Shown here piece after piece: positions 7,768-16,279 of a DNA stretch of 43,840 bases. A program made the translations under genes and the position numbers. The DNA comes from Bacillota bacterium (GTDB lineage: Bacteria; Bacillota; Proteinivoracia; UBA4975), in contig JAAYIH010000049.1 in NCBI GenBank assembly GCA_012523545.1, forward strand, positions 1-43,840. Reading direction: 5' to 3'. The notes under the pieces are model-generated. The model was not told where the DNA came from. It saw only the letters and a list, made by a program, of their open reading frames with translations, and did no database searches. Numbering within the stretch: the stretch's first letter is position 1; every line of letters starts with the position of its first letter.

Positions 7768-9066
7768 GTGAAAATTTCCATAATCGGCGGGGGCAGCGCT
7801 TATACCCCGGGTTTAATCGAAGGCTTGCTCAAGATTCGGGACGAGGTCCCTTTTACCGAGCTCTGTCTCATGGACATCGATGGGGAAAAGCTCGGCATAG
7901 TGGGGGAAATTGTCCGCAAAATGGCGGCCCGGGACCTGCCCCAGGTCCGGGTGAGCACCACTGTCGACAGAATTGAGGCCATTGCCGGCAGCGCATTTAT
8001 CCTGTGCCAGATCCGGGTGGGGGGACTGGCCGGCCGCGTGCTGGACGAGAAGATTCCCCTCAAGTACGGGGTCATCGGCCAGGAGACAGTGGGACCCGGC
8101 GGTTTTGCCATGGCCCTGCGCACGTTGCCGGAAATGTATTCCATTGCCCGGGACATTAAAGAACACGCCCCCGAGGCCTGGCTCATCAACTATTCCAATC
8201 CGTCGGGCATGGTTGCCGCCATGCTGGCCAAGTACACCGACATCAAGGCGGTAAGCATCTGCGACGTGCCCATCGGCGTCCAGCACTTTATCGCCAACTT
8301 GCTCAAGGTGCCCCGGCACAAGGTCAAGCTGGACTATGTCGGCCTTAACCACCTGGGCTGGTTCCGCCGGATTTTTGTCGACGGCAGGGACATCATGCCG
8401 CAAATCCGGGAGATGGCCGGGACTGTTGACGTCATGGCCATGCTGCCCAGTGACGACGAGAAAACCGCTGAGGAGAGCGCCATGATTGTGCGCATCTTCA
8501 ACAAGCTGGGGATTATTCCCTCGCCCTACCTGCAATACTACTACCTGGGCCGGGAGTGCCTGGAAAGGCAAATGCAGGCGGAGAAAACCCGGGGCGAAGT
8601 GGTTCAGGGCATTGAAAAAGAGTTGCTGGCCCACTTTGCCGAGGTGGCACGGGGCGACGACATCCGGCTGTGGAAGAGCAGGGGCGGCCAGTGGCATTCC
8701 GAGCTGATGGTCAGCGTGCTCAGCGCCATTTACAACGACAAAAGCGAGGAATTTGTCGTCAATGTCCTGAACAACGGTGCTGTGCCGGGCATGGCAGACG
8801 ACGCCTGTGTGGAAATCCCCTGTCTCGTCGACAAGCGGGGGGTGCGCCCGCTGCAGGTCGAGCGGCCCGACACCGACATGCTGGGCCTGATGCAGCTGGT
8901 GGCGGCATATGAAAAGCTTACGGTGGAGGCGGCCATGGAGCAGAGCTATGCCAAGGCCCTGCTCGCCCTTAACCTCAACCCGCTGGTGCCATCGCTGGAG
9001 GTGGCCGAAAAAATCCTCGACGATTACCTGGAAGCCCACGGCGGGCTCATTGTCCTGAAGAAATGA
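7768..9066 (+). CDS. Glycoside hydrolase family 4, probable 6-phospho-beta-glucosidase
   Basis: The 432-residue protein has the GH4 layout: an N-terminal NAD-binding GGGSAYTP motif, VGLNH-type metal-site segments and the family blocks GVIGQETVGPGG and NYSNPSGM. Cys165 (in ICDVPIG) and His195 (in GLNHLGW) correspond to the divalent-metal ligands. GH4 enzymes use NAD and Mn to open phosphorylated disaccharides by an oxidation-elimination route in the cytosol; closest in pattern are LicH/CelF/ChbF. The GTG start at 7768 follows GAGGAGGGG. It overlaps the next gene by 4 bases (ATGA), and a PTS transporter follows, so the substrate is a PTS-imported 6-phospho-disaccharide. Confidence 0.87.
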   Translation: MKISIIGGGSAYTPGLIEGLLKIRDEVPFTELCLMDIDGEKLGIVGEIVRKMAARDLPQVRVSTTVDRIEAIAGSAFILCQIRVGGLAGRVLDEKIPLKYGVIGQETVGPGGFAMALRTLPEMYSIARDIKEHAPEAWLINYSNPSGMVAAMLAKYTDIKAVSICDVPIGVQHFIANLLKVPRHKVKLDYVGLNHLGWFRRIFVDGRDIMPQIREMAGTVDVMAMLPSDDEKTAEESAMIVRIFNKLGIIPSPYLQYYYLGRECLERQMQAEKTRGEVVQGIEKELLAHFAEVARGDDIRLWKSRGGQWHSELMVSVLSAIYNDKSEEFVVNVLNNGAVPGMADDACVEIPCLVDKRGVRPLQVERPDTDMLGLMQLVAAYEKLTVEAAMEQSYAKALLALNLNPLVPSLEVAEKILDDYLEAHGGLIVLKK

Positions 9067-9878
9067 GAGCTCTGATTATCAACGCCGACGATTTTGGTCT
9101 TACCGCCGGCATCAACCGGGCGGTACTAGAAGCCTACCAAACCGGGGTGCTGACTTCGGCCACCCTGATGGCGGTGGGGCTGGCCTGGCATGAGGCGGTG
9201 GAGCTGGCCCGGGCCAATCCCGGCCTGGGAGTGGGGGTGCACCTTACCCTCACTGCCTTGAGGCCGGTGTTGCCTCCCGAAGAGGTGCCGTCGCTGGTGG
9301 ACAAAAGGGGGCGCTTCCGGCGCCTGGGGCGGGCGCCGCTGTGGAGGAAAGACGAGGTGGAGAAGGAGTGGCGGGCGCAGATTACCCGCCTGGTGGAGGC
9401 GGGCCTGAAACCCACCCATTTGGACAGCCATCACCACGTGCACCTCTGGCCCGGCCTGGTGGATGTGGCGGTGAAGCTGGCCCGGGAATTTGAGCTTCCG
9501 GCGCTGCGCCTCATCAGCCCCCAAAGCTTTGCGCTGATGGGAATCGGCGGCTGGCAGCGCAGGCTGGCCGGGATTTCCTGGCGCAGGGCCGGGAAACTGG
9601 CCTGCGCCAGTCCCGTCACCGTGGCGGGGCTCGAGGCCTTTCCCCCCGACCGGCAAGGGATGGGACGGTACGTGGCCCGGCTGGGGCCCGGGGTGCACGA
9701 GCTTTTCTGCCACCCCGGCAGCGAGGACGACGCCGAGCTGGCCGGCATCAGCTCGCTGACTGAGCGCCGGGCCCGGGAAAGGGAGCTGCTCACTGCCGGC
9801 TGGTTTAAAAAAATCCTGGCCGAGGCGGATATCGCCCTGGTTAATTATCGCTATTTTGAGGAGGAGAAACGCCTATGA
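9063..9878 (+). CDS. ChbG/YdjC-family carbohydrate deacetylase
   Basis: The 271-residue protein starts MRALIINADDFGLT, with the metal-binding NADDFG motif, and has the second metal block HLDSHHHVH at about 119-128 and a C-terminal ELFCHPG. This is the YdjC/ChbG family, which removes an acetyl group from N-acetylated oligosaccharides such as chitobiose-6-phosphate. It overlaps the GH4 gene (ATGA) and the PTS gene (ATGA), so the three are translationally coupled. In the E. coli chb operon, ChbG acts before the GH4 enzyme ChbF; the same pairing here points to an N-acetylated disaccharide. Confidence 0.87.
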   Translation: MRALIINADDFGLTAGINRAVLEAYQTGVLTSATLMAVGLAWHEAVELARANPGLGVGVHLTLTALRPVLPPEEVPSLVDKRGRFRRLGRAPLWRKDEVEKEWRAQITRLVEAGLKPTHLDSHHHVHLWPGLVDVAVKLAREFELPALRLISPQSFALMGIGGWQRRLAGISWRRAGKLACASPVTVAGLEAFPPDRQGMGRYVARLGPGVHELFCHPGSEDDAELAGISSLTERRARERELLTAGWFKKILAEADIALVNYRYFEEEKRL

Positions 9879-11743
9879 AGTGGAGGGGAATAATGCAAAG
9901 GGTGGCCAAGGCCCTGATGGTGCCCATCGTCGTCATGCCGGTGGCGGCTTTGTTTATAGCTGTCGGGGAGTTTGGTCCGGAGTTTTTTAAGGCCGCAGGA
10001 AACGCCATTATTGTGGAGTACCTGCCCCTGCTGTTCGCCGTGGGGGTGGCCATCGGCTTTACCGACAACGACGGCATGGCGGCCTTTGCCGCTGCGGCCG
10101 GTCACGTCATTCTGGTCAAGGTGATGGCTGCCATCAATCCCGGCTTTGCTTTGGAAAGCGGCGAGTTCATACCCAACGAGATGAGCGTGTTGGGCGGGAT
10201 TATCGTGGGGGCGTATACGGCGGCGCTGTACTGGCGTTTTCGCAACATCCGCTTTCCCGAGTTTTTGGGCTTTTTTTCCGGCAAGCGCTTTGTGCCCATC
10301 ATCGTGTCCCTGGTCAGCGTTGGGGCCGGAGTGTTCTTCGGTTACCTGTGGCCCCCCATCAATAACGTCATTCTGGCCCTGGGCAACTGGGTGTTTGGTA
10401 CCGGCCATTACGGTGCCTTTATCTACGGCTTGCTCAACCGCCTGCTGATACCCACCGGGCTGCACCATATTTTGCAGAGCCTGTTGCTCCACGTCTTTGG
10501 CAGTTTTGTCACTCCCGAAGGCAACCTGGTAACGGGCGAACTGGCCCGCTTTTTTGCCGGAGACCCCAGTGCCGGGGCGTTTTCGGGCGGGTTCTTTGTC
10601 ACCATGATGTTCGCCCTGCCGGCGGCGGCCCTGGCCATGGTCCATGAAGCCCGGCCCGAAAACCGCAAAAAGGTGGCCGGCATTATGCTGACGGCCGCTC
10701 TCACTTCAATTATTACCGGCATTACCGAGCCGGTGGAATTTGTCTTTATCTTCGCGGCCCCCCTGCTCTTTGCCGTGCACAGCGTGCTGACGGGAGCCAC
10801 CCTGATGGTGTCCTACCTGTTGGGCATAAGGCATTACGGTTACGCCCTGCCCCTGTTTTTCATGAATTTGCACAAGGCCGCCAACCCCTGGCTGATCTTT
10901 CCCCTGGGGGCTGTGATGGCGGTGATTTACTACCTTGTCTTCCGCCTGGTTATCCGCCGCTTCAACTACCCCACCCCCGGCCGGGGGGCGGAGGAGGAGA
11001 CGGCTGGAGTTGCCGCCGCCACCGGCCTGGCCCCAAGGGCCCGGGATACCGTGGCTGCCCTGGGCGGCCTTACCAACCTCAGGGCGGTGGATGCCTGCCT
11101 GACCCGGCTGCGGGTGACGGTGCTCAACCCAGCCCGGGTGGATGAAGCGGCGCTGGAGAAGTTGCCGGCGGCAGGTGTAAGCAGGCCGGCTGCAGAAATT
11201 TTCCAGATTGTCTACGGCGGGGACAGCGACCTGATCCGGGACGAAATCCTGGCTTTGCGCCAACAGGCAGAAATCATTGAACTGCTGGCGCCCCTGGACG
11301 GGGACGTGCTGGATCTGGCAGATTTCCCCGACCCGGTCTTTGCCGACGGCCTGCTGGGCAAGGGCGTGGGTTTCATGCCCCGAGGCAATACCCTGGTTGC
11401 GCCGGCGGCGGGGGAAATCGTCAAGGTCTTCCCCGGCGGCCATGCCCTGGTCATGAAGACGTCTCACGGCCTGGAACTGCTGTTGCACATCGGCCTGGAT
11501 ACCGTCGATTTGAAGGGCGAGGGATTTGAACAGCTCTGCGGCGAAGGAGAGCAGGTCAAGCCCGGCCAGGCGCTGATTAAATTCGATGCCGATGTGATAA
11601 AAGCGGCCGGCAAGGAACTGCACTCCGCCCTGGTGGTGACTAACCAGGAAATTTTGGCGGAAGCCACCGGCGTCGCAGAGGGGAAGGTGACCCGGGGCAA
11701 AGACGTGGTCTGCGTGGTGCAAAAAAATCCTGCCGCATCATGA
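9875..11743 (+). CDS. PTS sugar transporter EIICBA, glucose/N-acetylglucosamine type
   Basis: This 622-residue fusion imports and phosphorylates a sugar. The membrane EIIC domain spans about residues 1-370 and contains GITEPVEFVF, typical of the Glc/GlcNAc family. EIIB follows, with phospho-acceptor Cys408 in DACLTRLRV. EIIA (crr-like) is at the C terminus, with His538 in LLLHIGLDTV. The gene is third in the operon. Architecture is that of NagE rather than the separate lactose/chitobiose-type subunits of chb operons, so either a monosaccharide carrier was recruited for a disaccharide or the substrate is GlcNAc-related; sequence alone does not decide. Confidence 0.88.
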   Translation: MKWRGIMQRVAKALMVPIVVMPVAALFIAVGEFGPEFFKAAGNAIIVEYLPLLFAVGVAIGFTDNDGMAAFAAAAGHVILVKVMAAINPGFALESGEFIPNEMSVLGGIIVGAYTAALYWRFRNIRFPEFLGFFSGKRFVPIIVSLVSVGAGVFFGYLWPPINNVILALGNWVFGTGHYGAFIYGLLNRLLIPTGLHHILQSLLLHVFGSFVTPEGNLVTGELARFFAGDPSAGAFSGGFFVTMMFALPAAALAMVHEARPENRKKVAGIMLTAALTSIITGITEPVEFVFIFAAPLLFAVHSVLTGATLMVSYLLGIRHYGYALPLFFMNLHKAANPWLIFPLGAVMAVIYYLVFRLVIRRFNYPTPGRGAEEETAGVAAATGLAPRARDTVAALGGLTNLRAVDACLTRLRVTVLNPARVDEAALEKLPAAGVSRPAAEIFQIVYGGDSDLIRDEILALRQQAEIIELLAPLDGDVLDLADFPDPVFADGLLGKGVGFMPRGNTLVAPAAGEIVKVFPGGHALVMKTSHGLELLLHIGLDTVDLKGEGFEQLCGEGEQVKPGQALIKFDADVIKAAGKELHSALVVTNQEILAEATGVAEGKVTRGKDVVCVVQKNPAAS

Positions 11744-11792
11744 GCGGCGCCGGCATAAGGCAGGATAAAGGATGCCCGGCGGCGAATACCTC

Positions 11793-11810
11793 TGGAAAGA
11801 TTTCTTTCCA
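11793..11810. promoter_or_regulatory. TyrR-box-like operator upstream of the regulator gene
   Basis: A perfect dyad TGGAAA-N6-TTTCCA, extended to an 11-bp hairpin (11789-11814), ends just before the ribosome site GAGGTGG of the regulator. Two further copies of the same site stand before the methionine gamma-lyase gene. The position next to the start codon suggests negative autoregulation (inference). Confidence 0.65.
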
Positions 11811-11821
11811 GAGGTGGGCTT

Positions 11822-13348
11822 ATGCGCATCAAGATTAACACTGCCGATCGGGTGGGCATGGTATTGGACGTGCTCCAGGTCTTCGCCGCCCGGGGCTGGG
11901 ACATTCAGGCCATGGAAGTGGTGTCAGGGGCCATTTTCGTCCGCATTCGCGGTCAGGTCCAGTTTTCGGAAATCCGGGCGCGCCTCCTGGAGCTGTCCGG
12001 CGTGCACTCCGTCGCGGAAATTTCCAGCCTGCCCCAGGAGGAACGGCGCCGGGAAATTCAGGCCATCGTCGAGGCCGTCAGCGAAGGCCTCATGGCGGTG
12101 GATGCCCAGGGCAGAATTACGCTGCTGAACAAGACGGCAGAATCCATCCTCAATCTCCAGGGCCGCAAAGTGCTGGGCAAAAATGTTGCCCAGGTGCTGA
12201 GCCCCGATGTGCCCATGCTCAGGACCCTCAAGACGGGCCAGGGCTACGACAACCAGGAGATAGTCATCAGCCGGGGACCGGTGCGGACCAGGTACATGAC
12301 CAGCGGGCGCCCCCTGATCAATGAAGAGGGCAAGGTCTGCGGCGTGGTGGCCAGCCTCAAAGACCCCGGCCAAATTCGCGCCCTGGTGCATTCGGTGACC
12401 CGGGCGCAGGAGATAACCTTTGCCAATATCCTGTACCGCAGCCGGGTCATGGGCGAGTTGCTGGAACTGGCCCGCCGGGTGGCGGAAACCAGTGCAACCA
12501 TCCTCATCTACGGCGAGAGCGGTACCGGCAAGGAGTTGCTGGCCCGGGCCATTCACGCCGCCAGCCCGCGCCGGGACATGCCCTTTGTGCCCATCAACTG
12601 CGGAGCCCTGCCCGATGCCCTGCTGGAGAGCGAGCTCTTTGGCTACGAAGACGGCGCCTTTACCGGTTCGCGGCGGGGCGGTCGCATGGGCCTCTTTGAG
12701 TTTGCCCACGGCGGCACGGTGTTTTTGGACGAGATCGCCGAACTTCCCACCCACCTCCAGGCCAAACTGCTGCGGGCCCTGCAATCGGGCCATATTCGCC
12801 GGGTGGGGGGCAATGAAGAAATCCAGGTGGACGTGCGCATTATGGCCGCTACCAACCAGGATTTGGTGCAGCTGGTCCGGGAGCACAAGTTTCGCGAAGA
12901 CCTTTTTTACCGCCTTAATGTCATTCCCCTGACCCTGCCCCCCTTGCGCCAGCGCCGGGAGGATATCGAACCTATTGTGCAAGCGTTGCTGGCCAGGCAC
13001 CAGGCGGCGCTGACGCCCGAAGCCATGGCTGTTTTGCGGGACTATCACTGGCCCGGAAACGTCAGAGAGCTGGAAAACGTATTGGAGCGGGCCGCAGCCC
13101 TTGCTGGAGCTTCTGCCATCGAGCCCCGGCATTTGTTGCTGGACCAGGCGGAGGCGGCTGTCGCAGCCGGCCGGGGCACGCTGAAGGAGCAGGTGGCGGA
13201 ACTGGAGCGGAAAGTTGTCGCCGCCGCTTTGCGCAAGTACGGGAGCACCCGCAGGGCCGGCGAGGCCCTGGGCCTGTCCCATACCAGCATTCGCAACAAG
13301 GTCAAGCGCTACGGGCTGGAAAGATATATTTCCAATCGGAAAGATTAG
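11822..13348 (+). CDS. TyrR-like sigma54-dependent transcriptional activator (ACT-PAS-AAA+-HTH)
   Basis: The 508-residue protein starts with an ACT-like domain (about 1-70), then a PAS domain (about 78-185). Next comes an AAA+ domain with Walker A GESGTGKE (231-238), the sigma54-contact loop GAFTGS (278-283) and Walker B TVFLDEI. It ends in a Fis-type helix-turn-helix ([26 protein letters not shown]), similar to TyrR. ACT domains usually sense amino acids. The usual GAFTGA loop has Ala to Ser at its last position. The downstream gene is methionine gamma-lyase with a sigma54 promoter and two matching operators, which supports a role in amino-acid-responsive control of that gene. The last operator overlaps the stop codon. 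Confidence 0.88.
   Translation: MRIKINTADRVGMVLDVLQVFAARGWDIQAMEVVSGAIFVRIRGQVQFSEIRARLLELSGVHSVAEISSLPQEERRREIQAIVEAVSEGLMAVDAQGRITLLNKTAESILNLQGRKVLGKNVAQVLSPDVPMLRTLKTGQGYDNQEIVISRGPVRTRYMTSGRPLINEEGKVCGVVASLKDPGQIRALVHSVTRAQEITFANILYRSRVMGELLELARRVAETSATILIYGESGTGKELLARAIHAASPRRDMPFVPINCGALPDALLESELFGYEDGAFTGSRRGGRMGLFEFAHGGTVFLDEIAELPTHLQAKLLRALQSGHIRRVGGNEEIQVDVRIMAATNQDLVQLVREHKFREDLFYRLNVIPLTLPPLRQRREDIEPIVQALLARHQAALTPEAMAVLRDYHWPGNVRELENVLERAAALAGASAIEPRHLLLDQAEAAVAAGRGTLKEQVAELERKVVAAALRKYGSTRRAGEALGLSHTSIRNKVKRYGLERYISNRKD
13317..13334. promoter_or_regulatory. Enhancer-type operator 1 for methionine gamma-lyase
   Basis: TGGAAA-GATATA-TTTCCA is a perfect dyad lying in the last codons of the regulator gene. 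Its centre is about 96 bases upstream of the expected sigma54 start point and exactly 20 bases (two helical turns) from the next site. Confidence 0.7.
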
Positions 13349-13354
13349 TTTCCA
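13337..13354. promoter_or_regulatory. Enhancer-type operator 2 for methionine gamma-lyase
   Basis: CGGAAA-GATTAG-TTTCCA matches the 12 conserved positions of the other two sites in 11. It spans the regulator stop codon and is centred about 76 bases upstream of the expected transcription start, a normal place for a sigma54 activator site. Confidence 0.65.
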
Positions 13355-13394
13355 AAGGCGGGCCGGCGCCGGGGCGGCAACGGCGGTGCCAGCT

Positions 13395-13412
13395 TTGGTA
13401 TATTTTTTGCAT
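13395..13412 (+). promoter_or_regulatory. Sigma54 (-24/-12) promoter for methionine gamma-lyase
   Basis: TTGGTATATTTTTTGCAT keeps the invariant GG (13397-13398) and GC (13409-13410) with exactly 10 bases between, as required for RpoN. It lies 44 bases before the ATG and 40 bases after the nearer operator. Confidence 0.75.
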
Positions 13413-13455
13413 AAAGTTAGGGCAACGAAAATCCTGCACAGGAGGTAGATGGGAA

Positions 13456-14628
13456 ATGGACGGAAAACTGGGCTTTTCGACCCGGGCCATCCACGCCGGG
13501 CAAAAGCCGGATCTCCTTTACGGCAGCCTCACCACGCCAATTTACCAAACCTCGACCTTTGTCTTTAAGAATGTGGCCCAGGGCGCCGCTCGCTTTGCCG
13601 GTGAAGAAGAGGGCTACATCTATACCCGCCTGGGCAACCCCACACAAACTGCCCTGGAGGAAAAAATCGCCAGCCTCGAGGGCGGGGAAGCGGCCTTTGC
13701 TGCCGGTTCCGGAATGGGGGCCATTACCGCGGTGCTCATGGCCCTGGTCAGCCAGGGCGACCACGTTGTGCACTCTTCGGCCCTGTACGGCTGCACCTTT
13801 GCCTTTTTGCACGACCTGCTCACCCGCTTTGGCGTCACCGCCACCGGCGTGGATACCGCTGACCTGGAGGCGGTAAAAAAGGCCCTTCGGCCCAACACCA
13901 AGGTGGTGTACATCGAAACGCCAGCCAACCCCACCATGCGCCTCACCGATATTCAGGCGGTGGCGGACATCGCCCATGAGCACGGGGCCAAAGTTGTGGT
14001 GGACAACACCTTTATGACTCCATATTTTCAGCGTCCCCTGGAACTGGGCGCCGACATCGTCGTCCACAGTGCCACCAAGTACATCAACGGCCACGGCGAC
14101 GTGGTGGCCGGCCTGGCCATCGGACCCAAGAATTTAATTGACGAAATGCGGATGACTACCCTTAAAGACATCGGGGGCATTATCGGGCCCTTTGAAAGCT
14201 GGTTGCTGCTGCGGGGGCTGAAGACCCTGCCCGTGCGTATGGACAGGCATAACAGCAATGCCATGGCAGTGGCCAGGTTCCTGGAAAGCCATCCGGCGGT
14301 GGAGAAAGTATACTATCCCGGCCTGGAGTCCTTCCCACAGCATGAACTGGCCAAAAAACAGATGAGCGGTTTTGGCGGCGTCATGTCTTTCGAACTCAAA
14401 GGCGGGTACGAGGCCGGCGTCCGCCTGATGAACGGCGTCAAGCTCATGCATTTGGCTGTAAGTCTGGGCGATGTGGATACCCTCATTCAGCATCCCGCTT
14501 CCATGACCCATTCGGTGGTGCCGGAAGAGGAGCGCCTGGCCGTCAACATCACCCCCGGCCTGGTGCGGCTGTCGGTCGGCCTGGAAGATCCCGAAGACAT
14601 CATTGCCGATTTGGAACAGGCACTGTAA
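13456..14628 (+). CDS. megL: Methionine gamma-lyase
   Basis: This 390-residue PLP enzyme belongs to the Cys/Met metabolism family. It has the PLP lysine Lys208 in [11 protein letters not shown] and the block YGCTFAFL with Cys113, the active-site cysteine that separates methionine gamma-lyases (Cys116 in Pseudomonas) from cystathionine lyases and synthases. The product would split methionine to methanethiol, 2-oxobutyrate and ammonia in the cytosol. An AGGAGG precedes the ATG. The gene stands alone between a sigma54 promoter with two activator sites and a strong terminator. Cystathionine gamma-lyase activity is the main alternative. Confidence 0.88.
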   Translation: MDGKLGFSTRAIHAGQKPDLLYGSLTTPIYQTSTFVFKNVAQGAARFAGEEEGYIYTRLGNPTQTALEEKIASLEGGEAAFAAGSGMGAITAVLMALVSQGDHVVHSSALYGCTFAFLHDLLTRFGVTATGVDTADLEAVKKALRPNTKVVYIETPANPTMRLTDIQAVADIAHEHGAKVVVDNTFMTPYFQRPLELGADIVVHSATKYINGHGDVVAGLAIGPKNLIDEMRMTTLKDIGGIIGPFESWLLLRGLKTLPVRMDRHNSNAMAVARFLESHPAVEKVYYPGLESFPQHELAKKQMSGFGGVMSFELKGGYEAGVRLMNGVKLMHLAVSLGDVDTLIQHPASMTHSVVPEEERLAVNITPGLVRLSVGLEDPEDIIADLEQAL

Positions 14629-14636
14629 AAACAATA

Positions 14637-14670
14637 AAGCCCCGGGCCAGGGCCCGGGGCTTTTTCTATT
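14637..14670. terminator. Bidirectional intrinsic terminator between megL and uraA
   Basis: A very strong stem (AAAGCCCCGGGCC / GGCCCGGGGCTTT, two-base loop) is followed by TTTTTC on the plus strand. The upstream A-rich flank lets it serve the convergent uraA transcript too. Confidence 0.88.
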
Positions 14671-16021
14671 GGTCGAACCTTGTAATGGGAGTGGGAATTT
14701 TTTCCTTCGGTTCCTCCTCTTCTTTATCCGGCAGGACAATGTTGAGGAGGATTCCGGCCAGGGCGCCCAGTCCCATGCCCTGGACGAGGCCGCCGCCGAT
14801 GGATATGCCGCTGATGGCCAGGATGAGGATGGTAGAGACTATGACCAGGTTGCGGGACTTGGTCAGGTCCACTTGCCTTTCCACCAAGGTGCGGATACCT
14901 ATGCTGGCAATCATGCCAAAGAGCAGGATGACGATGCCGCCCATGACAGGATTGGGAATGGTAGCCAGGAGAGCGCCCAGTTTGGGACTGAAGCTGAAGA
15001 TAAGGACGATGAGAGCCGCTGCCTGGACAACGATGGGATTGTAGACCTTGGTCATGGCCAACACGCCAACGTTTTCGCCATAGGTAGTGTTGGGGGGGCC
15101 GCCCAGCAAGCCGGCCCAGGCGGTGGCCAGGCCGTCGCCGATGAGGGTGCGATGGAGGCCGGGCTTATCCAGGAAGTTGTGATTGGTGGTCCGGCTGATG
15201 GCCAGCATGTCGCCCAGGTGTTCGACCATGGTGACAACTGCAATGGGCGCAATGAGGACTATGGCCGGGAGAGAAAAGCGGGGCAAGAGGAATTCGATGC
15301 CGCCGGAAGTGCCGTAATTTGCTTCGGAGACAAACCTGGGCAGCGCAAACCAGGGCGCATTGGCTACTTCGGCAAAGGAAATGAGTTTTTCGGGAAGCAG
15401 GTATTGGCGAACGAAACCAATGCTTTGTGCGGCGTCGGTTTGCAGAATCAGGGTGAGGATGTAACCGCTGGCCAGGCCGACGAGGATGGGAACCAATTTG
15501 AGGAAGCCTTTGGCAAATATGCTGCAGATGATGACTGCGGCCAGGGTAAAGAAAGCGATAAACAAGTTGCCCGAGGACATATCCCTGGCTGCGCCGGCCA
15601 GCCCCAGACCGATGGTCATGATCACCGGGCCGACCACAACCGGAGGAATATAGCGCTGGATTGCCTTAAGACCGATGATTTTCACCAGCATGGCAGTAGC
15701 CACATAGACCAGGCCGGCGATGACACAGGCTCCGGTAGCGGCGGCGTAACCAAGGCCCATGCCGGCGCTTTGATTTTCCAGCATTTCTTTGGCCACCACC
15801 GTAATCGGGACTATAAAGGCAAAGGAAGAGCCCAGATAAGCAGGGACTTTGCCGCCGGTGATAAGGTGGAAGAGCAAGGTGCCTGTGGCCGATGTAAAGA
15901 GGGCTGTAAGGGGGTTGAGTCCGGTCAGCAGCGGGACCAACACTGTGGCGCCAAACATGGCAAAGACGTGTTGAAAGGAAAGGGGCAACAGACGGGAAAG
16001 GGGCAGCGCTTTCTTTGTCAT
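14666..16021 (-). CDS. uraA: Uracil permease (nucleobase:cation symporter 2 family)
   Basis: The 451-residue, roughly 14-helix protein belongs to the UraA/PyrP family. Recognisable blocks are FAMFGATVLVPLLTGL near the N terminus, the QRYIPPVVVGPVIMTIGL segment, VEHLGDMLAIS with the substrate-binding Glu, and GLLGGPPNTTYGENVGVLAMT. It would import uracil with protons. The start is the ATG after AAGGAGG on the minus strand. The 140-base leader carries a PyrR-binding motif and an attenuator, which independently supports uracil as substrate over xanthine or uric acid. The C-terminal tail is acidic and charged. Confidence 0.92.
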   Translation of the reverse strand: MTKKALPLSRLLPLSFQHVFAMFGATVLVPLLTGLNPLTALFTSATGTLLFHLITGGKVPAYLGSSFAFIVPITVVAKEMLENQSAGMGLGYAAATGACVIAGLVYVATAMLVKIIGLKAIQRYIPPVVVGPVIMTIGLGLAGAARDMSSGNLFIAFFTLAAVIICSIFAKGFLKLVPILVGLASGYILTLILQTDAAQSIGFVRQYLLPEKLISFAEVANAPWFALPRFVSEANYGTSGGIEFLLPRFSLPAIVLIAPIAVVTMVEHLGDMLAISRTTNHNFLDKPGLHRTLIGDGLATAWAGLLGGPPNTTYGENVGVLAMTKVYNPIVVQAAALIVLIFSFSPKLGALLATIPNPVMGGIVILLFGMIASIGIRTLVERQVDLTKSRNLVIVSTILILAISGISIGGGLVQGMGLGALAGILLNIVLPDKEEEEPKEKIPTPITRFDQ

Positions 16022-16057
16022 TGATAATCCTCCTTGTCGTTATATTTTGCTGCGGGC

Positions 16058-16132
16058 AAAAAAAATACCCACAGCGGGGCCAGGGCATTAAAAACTACTG
16101 CCCTTCACAGCCTCGCAGGACTGTATTAAAGG
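16058..16132 (-). promoter_or_regulatory. PyrR-type attenuator leader of uraA
   Basis: On the minus strand, the PyrR anti-antiterminator pattern AGTCC-N-GCGAGGCT-GTGAAGG occurs at 16102-16132. A terminator-like hairpin (ATGCCC / GGGTAT, 16066-16089) and eight consecutive T follow. In this mechanism, UMP-bound PyrR stabilises the motif and lets the terminator form, so uracil import falls when pyrimidines are ample. Confidence 0.75.
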
Positions 16133-16134
16133 CC

Positions 16135-16156
16135 AGTAAACCGTATACAGTTTACT
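16135..16156. repeat. 22-base palindrome at the uraA transcript start
   Basis: AGTAAAC-N8-GTTTACT, with a nearly symmetric centre around GTATAC, begins at the predicted +1 of the uraA transcript. It could be a DNA operator or a 5' protective RNA hairpin. Confidence 0.6.
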
Positions 16157-16163
16157 TTGCGCA

Positions 16164-16192
16164 ATTTTATCACAGGCATGTCCTCAGGTCAA
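16164..16192 (-). promoter_or_regulatory. Sigma-A promoter of uraA
   Basis: On the minus strand TTGACC and TAAAAT are separated by 17 bases, upstream of the PyrR leader. Confidence 0.75.
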
Positions 16193-16218
16193 GACTTTTT
16201 TAATTGTTTTTTTGGACA

Positions 16219-16248
16219 GAATACAATTGGCGTGCCCCGGTCAAGCTA
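16219..16248 (+). promoter_or_regulatory. Possible forespore (sigma-G) promoter of the ger operon
   Basis: GAATA, 18 bases, then CAAGCTA partly matches the sigma-G consensus (GHATR-N18-CATWHTA), 32 bases before the gerA start. The -10 part matches five of seven positions. Support comes mainly from the known forespore expression of germinant receptor operons. Confidence 0.35.
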
Positions 16249-16279
16249 AAATGAGGAAACATCGGGAAGGGTGGGAGCT

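Noticed and set aside
7813-9039. Antisense frame of about 400 codons over the GH4 gene
   Set aside because: The GH4 reading is complete with metal and NAD motifs; the antisense one is a codon-bias shadow.
14603-16024. Long plus-strand frame of over 470 codons across uraA
   Set aside because: Its translation is low-complexity and Gly/Asp/Gln-rich, while the minus strand encodes a complete uracil permease with promoter and PyrR leader.
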